DNA of 64,000 nucleotides from Actinomycetes bacterium. GTDB taxonomy: Bacteria; Actinomycetota; Acidimicrobiia; Acidimicrobiales; Palsa-688. Location: assembly GCA_021850325.1 (NCBI GenBank), contig JAJZMF010000048.1:1-64000 (forward strand). The letters run 5' to 3'. A program made the position numbers and the translations under genes. Position 1 is the stretch's first letter, and the number at the start of each line of letters is the position of its first letter. Positions 61,304-64,000 of this stretch are shown one piece after another. The notes under the pieces are model-generated. The model searched no databases and was not told the origin of the DNA. It saw nothing but the letters and a program-made list of their open reading frames with translations.

Positions 61304-61491
61304 GCCTCGACCCACCGCGCAGCACCGGTTCGGCGAACGCCAGGTGCTGTTGGTAGATGACCGCGGGGTGCGGCAGCACCTCGGGAGCGTCAACCGGTTG
61401 ATGGGCGCGCAGATCAAGGCTCCTGACGTTCGTCTCGGTTGTCAGCGTGTGGGTGATCGTCTGCGGTCACGCTCGTCCGCCGGGCGAGCGC
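61304..61491. other. Junction between aldo/keto reductase and transposon remnant
   Basis: No complete gene. On the minus strand an open frame (61305-61440) encodes a plausible peptide including VRSLDLRAHQPVDAP and AVIYQQHLAFAEPVL but has no start codon. It may be the remnant of another inserted gene. Confidence 0.3.
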
Positions 61492-62277
61492 TCAGGTGGG
61501 CGCGAAGGCGACGGCACGCAGGTCGGTGAGCGCCTGGGCGAAGCGAAGCGCCCAGGGCCAGCGCTGCGGCATGCGCAAGGTGGGCCGGCCGGAGCGGTTG
61601 ACCAGCCGGCCGGGCACGGCGAAGTAGCGGGTGCGCAGGGTGCGGGCGACGACGAGAGTCTCGTGCTCTTCAACCAGACCACCGAGCGCCGCGGTCCATC
61701 GCATGAGATTGTGCGCCAGCACGGCGCAGCACAGCCACGCGGCGTTGGCCGAGAGGTTGCCCGACGGGCAGTGCCCCATGCCCGCACCCTCTTTGAGGTC
61801 GTCGATGGCGAGCTCGACGACGGCGTGGTGACGGTGGAAGGCGTCGAGCTCGACGGCGCTGCCCTCGAGATCGGTCAGGAAGGCGAAGTGGCGCCAGTCG
61901 GGCCACAAGCCGGCCTGGATGCCCGCCAGGCGGGTGCGGCGGACGGCGAGACGGCGTCCCTTGTAGGTGCACTCGGCCACCTCGGCGCCCCCACCTTCGG
62001 GGTAGGCGACCTCGGTCCAGGCGTCCTCGTCGATGCTGGCGATGACCTTGGCCAGGGCCTTGGTCCCGGCGCGCACGGCCATGGTGTAGTTGGCCCCGAG
62101 GCGCCCCAAGGTGGCGATGGTCTCTCTCGACCAGAACCCCGAGTCAAAGCCCACATCGCGCAGGCCGTCGAGAACCCATCTCGGCTCTCTTCCCCTCGCT
62201 TCTCGGCGCGACGCTGGGTCAACTCGAAGCCCGCTAGGAGCCACTCGCGCTCGGCGAAGGTGGGAGACCTCCGGCAT
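61492..62277 (-). pseudogene. IS1380-family transposase remnant (N-terminal half missing)
   Basis: The C-terminal ~220 residues of an IS1380 transposase: FDSGFWSRETIATLG, YTMAVRAGTKAL, WPDWRHFAFLTDL, VVELAIDDLKEGAGMGHCPSG, and LCCAVLAHNLMRWTA. The DDE Asp in FDSGF and Glu in DLKEG remain but the first catalytic Asp is absent. Upstream of about 62150 the frame no longer resembles the family, so the element is truncated or frameshifted and inactive. Full members are roughly 450 residues. Its inverted repeats were not found. Confidence 0.85.
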
Positions 62278-62585
62278 GTCCGGGGCAGGCGGATTGGCGC
62301 CCGGGCCCGCGATCAGACATTATCAAGCCGTATAACGGATCCTCTTATACGACCGGATATAGCCTGATGCGGCCCGGTAGCTCGTTCGGCGGGCGGGTGT
62401 GGAGGTGGCGGGCGCAGTCGGCCGCTTGGGCTCGCCCGTGTTCGGCCACCTCGACCAGCTCTGTGGGGAGGGGCGCCGAGCGCAGGGCCGCCGGGGTGGC
62501 CTAGGCAAGTACGACATCGGGCAGGCATCGCACCTGGTATCCTCGGCGCTCAGCAGCTCGGGAACAGGCAAATGGAGGCCGCGAC
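62278..62585. other. Region between transposon remnant and last gene
   Basis: No supported gene. CGTATAA (62329-62335) and TTATACG (62345-62351) form a 7-bp inverted repeat in an AT-richer patch, a possible operator or hairpin. A minus-strand frame ending at about 62346 gives a protein-like stretch (ELVEVAEHGRAQAADCARH) with no credible start; it may be a decayed gene. Confidence 0.35.
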
Positions 62586-64000
62586 GTGCTCGAGCGTCTC
62601 AGTCGTATTTCTGCCGCAGCTATTGTGATAGCGGGTACTTCGGTAGCCTTGGCCGGCTCCGCCCTAGCCGTCGGTCCGGCGCAGGGCCCACCATCTGCCT
62701 GCAGCCTGCTGACCCAGGCCGACTTGTCGACGGTGTTCGAGGTGAGCGGGGTGCAGTTCCGTTCCCTTTCGGGCCAACCGAGCGGCAAAGCCCCTGCATG
62801 GTCGACATGTGTGGTGACTGCCAACGGTGGTTGGCGCATGAGCGAAGGCATCGACTTCTTCGCGAACGCCGGGGCGGCCAGGGTTTACATCGATCGGCTG
62901 GTGTCCGCGGGGCGGTACCAGATCGTCAAGGGTGTCGGTGACGAGCTGGCTGTCGACAAAGGAGAGCTTTGGTCCCTGGCCGGGCCCGATGTCGTGTGGG
63001 CCTGGGAGAGCCCGGCCAAAGCGCAGCCTCCTACGAGATCAGCCCAACAGGTGGCGCTGGCTAAAAAGTTGATCGGTCGTCTGGGACAGTCACCGCCGGC
63101 AACGCCGGACGGCTTGGCGCCGGGCGCCACGACGACGACGGTCGCAGTGGGGGACCGGGGGGACGAGGGGCAGTTCGCTTGTAGCCTGATCAGCGGCGCC
63201 GATGTCACCGCGACGCTCGGGCTGCGGACTGTGCAACGAGCTCCCAATGGGGGCAACTTCGCCTACGGGGGTCGCCCCGGCTACAGCAATTGCTTGTTGA
63301 CCGCATCCGGGGGCTGGGCCCTGCAGATGACGGTGGCCATCTACAGTTCCGACGGCGCCGCGGCACAGGCATTCGCACGTGCCGCCGAGGGCGGGCGCAC
63401 GGCGCGCCTCGGGGACGGTTCGCTCATCGAGGCATCATCGGGGCCGGGGATTGACTCGAGCTCGGACCTGTTGCACGGGCACAACCTGGTCACGCTCGGT
63501 GTCACGGGTGCGGCTGGTGCGCCGCCGACGGTCGCCGGGATGCTGGCACTGGCTGAGAGGATCGACGGCCACTTCGCGCGTCCGGTGTCCCAGCCGGCAC
63601 CACCCGAGCCCGGGCCCGGAGACATTGCTCCATGCGCGACACCCACCGCTGTGCTCGCTACGTTCGTCGGCTCGACGGTGACCCCGACGCCGGCTTTCAC
63701 CGGTATAGAGGGCACCTTGGAGTGCGATTTCGAGATCGCCGGGGCCGGGACCTATTACCTCGACACCACGACGACGGCCGGTTGGAGCGAGCGCGGGGGG
63801 CGGGGCTCCCTTTCCCAGCTGGTGGACCGGCAACTGCGGGCGTTCCGGCCGCCGCCCGGTGCACCGTTCCAGCCGCCCCCTCCGCTCTCCGAGGGGCCGG
63901 ACACCTCCTATGCCGGGCCAGACGGGTACGTCATCGATCTGACCGTTCCCAACCAGCACGGGAACCCGGTCAGGGTAGTCGTCATAGGCGAGGAGTCAAC
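62586..64000 (+). CDS. Secreted protein with three tandem Cys-pair repeats, 3' end outside window
   Basis: The open frame runs from GTG 62586 to the window end (471 codons seen) without a stop. GGAGG lies 7 nt before the GTG. Signal peptide: ERLSRISAAAIVIAGTSV with cleavage after ALA near residue 28. The mature part repeats a domain three times, each with two cysteines: ACSLLTQADL...STCVVTANGGW, FACSLISGADV...SNCLLTASGGW, and APCATPTAVL...LECDFEIAG. They resemble DUF3558-like exported domains, linked by Pro/Thr regions. Base composition is milder than its neighbours. Likely a cell-surface protein of unknown role, adjacent to mobile DNA. Confidence 0.85.
   Translation, partial: MLERLSRISAAAIVIAGTSVALAGSALAVGPAQGPPSACSLLTQADLSTVFEVSGVQFRSLSGQPSGKAPAWSTCVVTANGGWRMSEGIDFFANAGAARVYIDRLVSAGRYQIVKGVGDELAVDKGELWSLAGPDVVWAWESPAKAQPPTRSAQQVALAKKLIGRLGQSPPATPDGLAPGATTTTVAVGDRGDEGQFACSLISGADVTATLGLRTVQRAPNGGNFAYGGRPGYSNCLLTASGGWALQMTVAIYSSDGAAAQAFARAAEGGRTARLGDGSLIEASSGPGIDSSSDLLHGHNLVTLGVTGAAGAPPTVAGMLALAERIDGHFARPVSQPAPPEPGPGDIAPCATPTAVLATFVGSTVTPTPAFTGIEGTLECDFEIAGAGTYYLDTTTTAGWSERGGRGSLSQLVDRQLRAFRPPPGAPFQPPPPLSEGPDTSYAGPDGYVIDLTVPNQHGNPVRVVVIGEES

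Noticed and set aside
62323-62571. Small minus-strand frames as a toxin-antitoxin pair
   Set aside because: No credible starts, Arg/Pro-rich translation in the main frame, and no recognised family.
1-64000. CRISPR arrays, rRNA operons, prophage
   Set aside because: No regularly spaced repeats, no rRNA-like sequence and no phage structural genes; the holin-like gene is of a type common on actinobacterial chromosomes.

Overview
The window is about 70% GC and densely coded on both strands. It is chromosomal DNA of an actinomycete-type bacterium (phylum Actinomycetota). The case rests on a complete Pup-proteasome locus (arc/mpa, dop, pup, prcB, prcA, pafA, pafB, pafC), the order tatA-tatC-helY downstream of it, an OpcA-containing pentose phosphate operon, a DUF4193 protein and a PriA without helicase motifs. 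TtuA/TtuB-type tRNA thiolation genes and a homospermidine synthase are not typical of Streptomyces or Mycobacterium and hint at a deeper, perhaps thermophilic or acidophilic lineage such as Acidimicrobiia. That placement is inference.

Layout: 1-1.5 kb is the 3' end of priA. 1.6-9.4 kb holds a heterodimeric ABC exporter, a Cys-rich protein coupled to an M20 dipeptidase, and a divergent yceI/marR pair. 9.4-17 kb is a minus-strand pentose phosphate operon (tkt-tal-zwf-opcA-pgl) ending in a LOG-family gene. 17-18.3 kb has a conserved hypothetical gene and a fatty acid desaturase. 18.4-22.5 kb is a plus-strand run of three small membrane proteins, a ThiS-like sulfur carrier, TtuA, TrmI and a MarP-like protease, mostly joined by ATGA or GTGA overlaps. 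22.6-25.3 kb is a two-gene homospermidine pathway. 25.4-43.2 kb is the proteasome locus followed by lepB, tatA, tatC and helY, interrupted by minus-strand genes (LLM oxidoreductase, DUF2007-like protein, radical SAM protein). 43.2-52.1 kb has an alcohol dehydrogenase with an apparent ATC start, a double-domain ThyX-like protein with an intrinsic terminator, DUF4193, and enolase. 52.4-61.3 kb has a GGDEF-EAL protein, an acyl-CoA dehydrogenase-like protein, two divergent secreted proteins, an F420-type oxidoreductase and an aldo/keto reductase. 61.5-64 kb is a truncated IS1380 transposase followed by a secreted three-repeat protein that runs off the window.

Two regulatory patterns run through the window. 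Many genes carry a TANNNT box 5-10 nt before the start codon, as expected for leaderless mRNAs. A 13-bp palindrome, CGTCACWGTGACG, occurs at three intergenic sites in the 50-59.5 kb part. No tRNA, rRNA or CRISPR array was seen.
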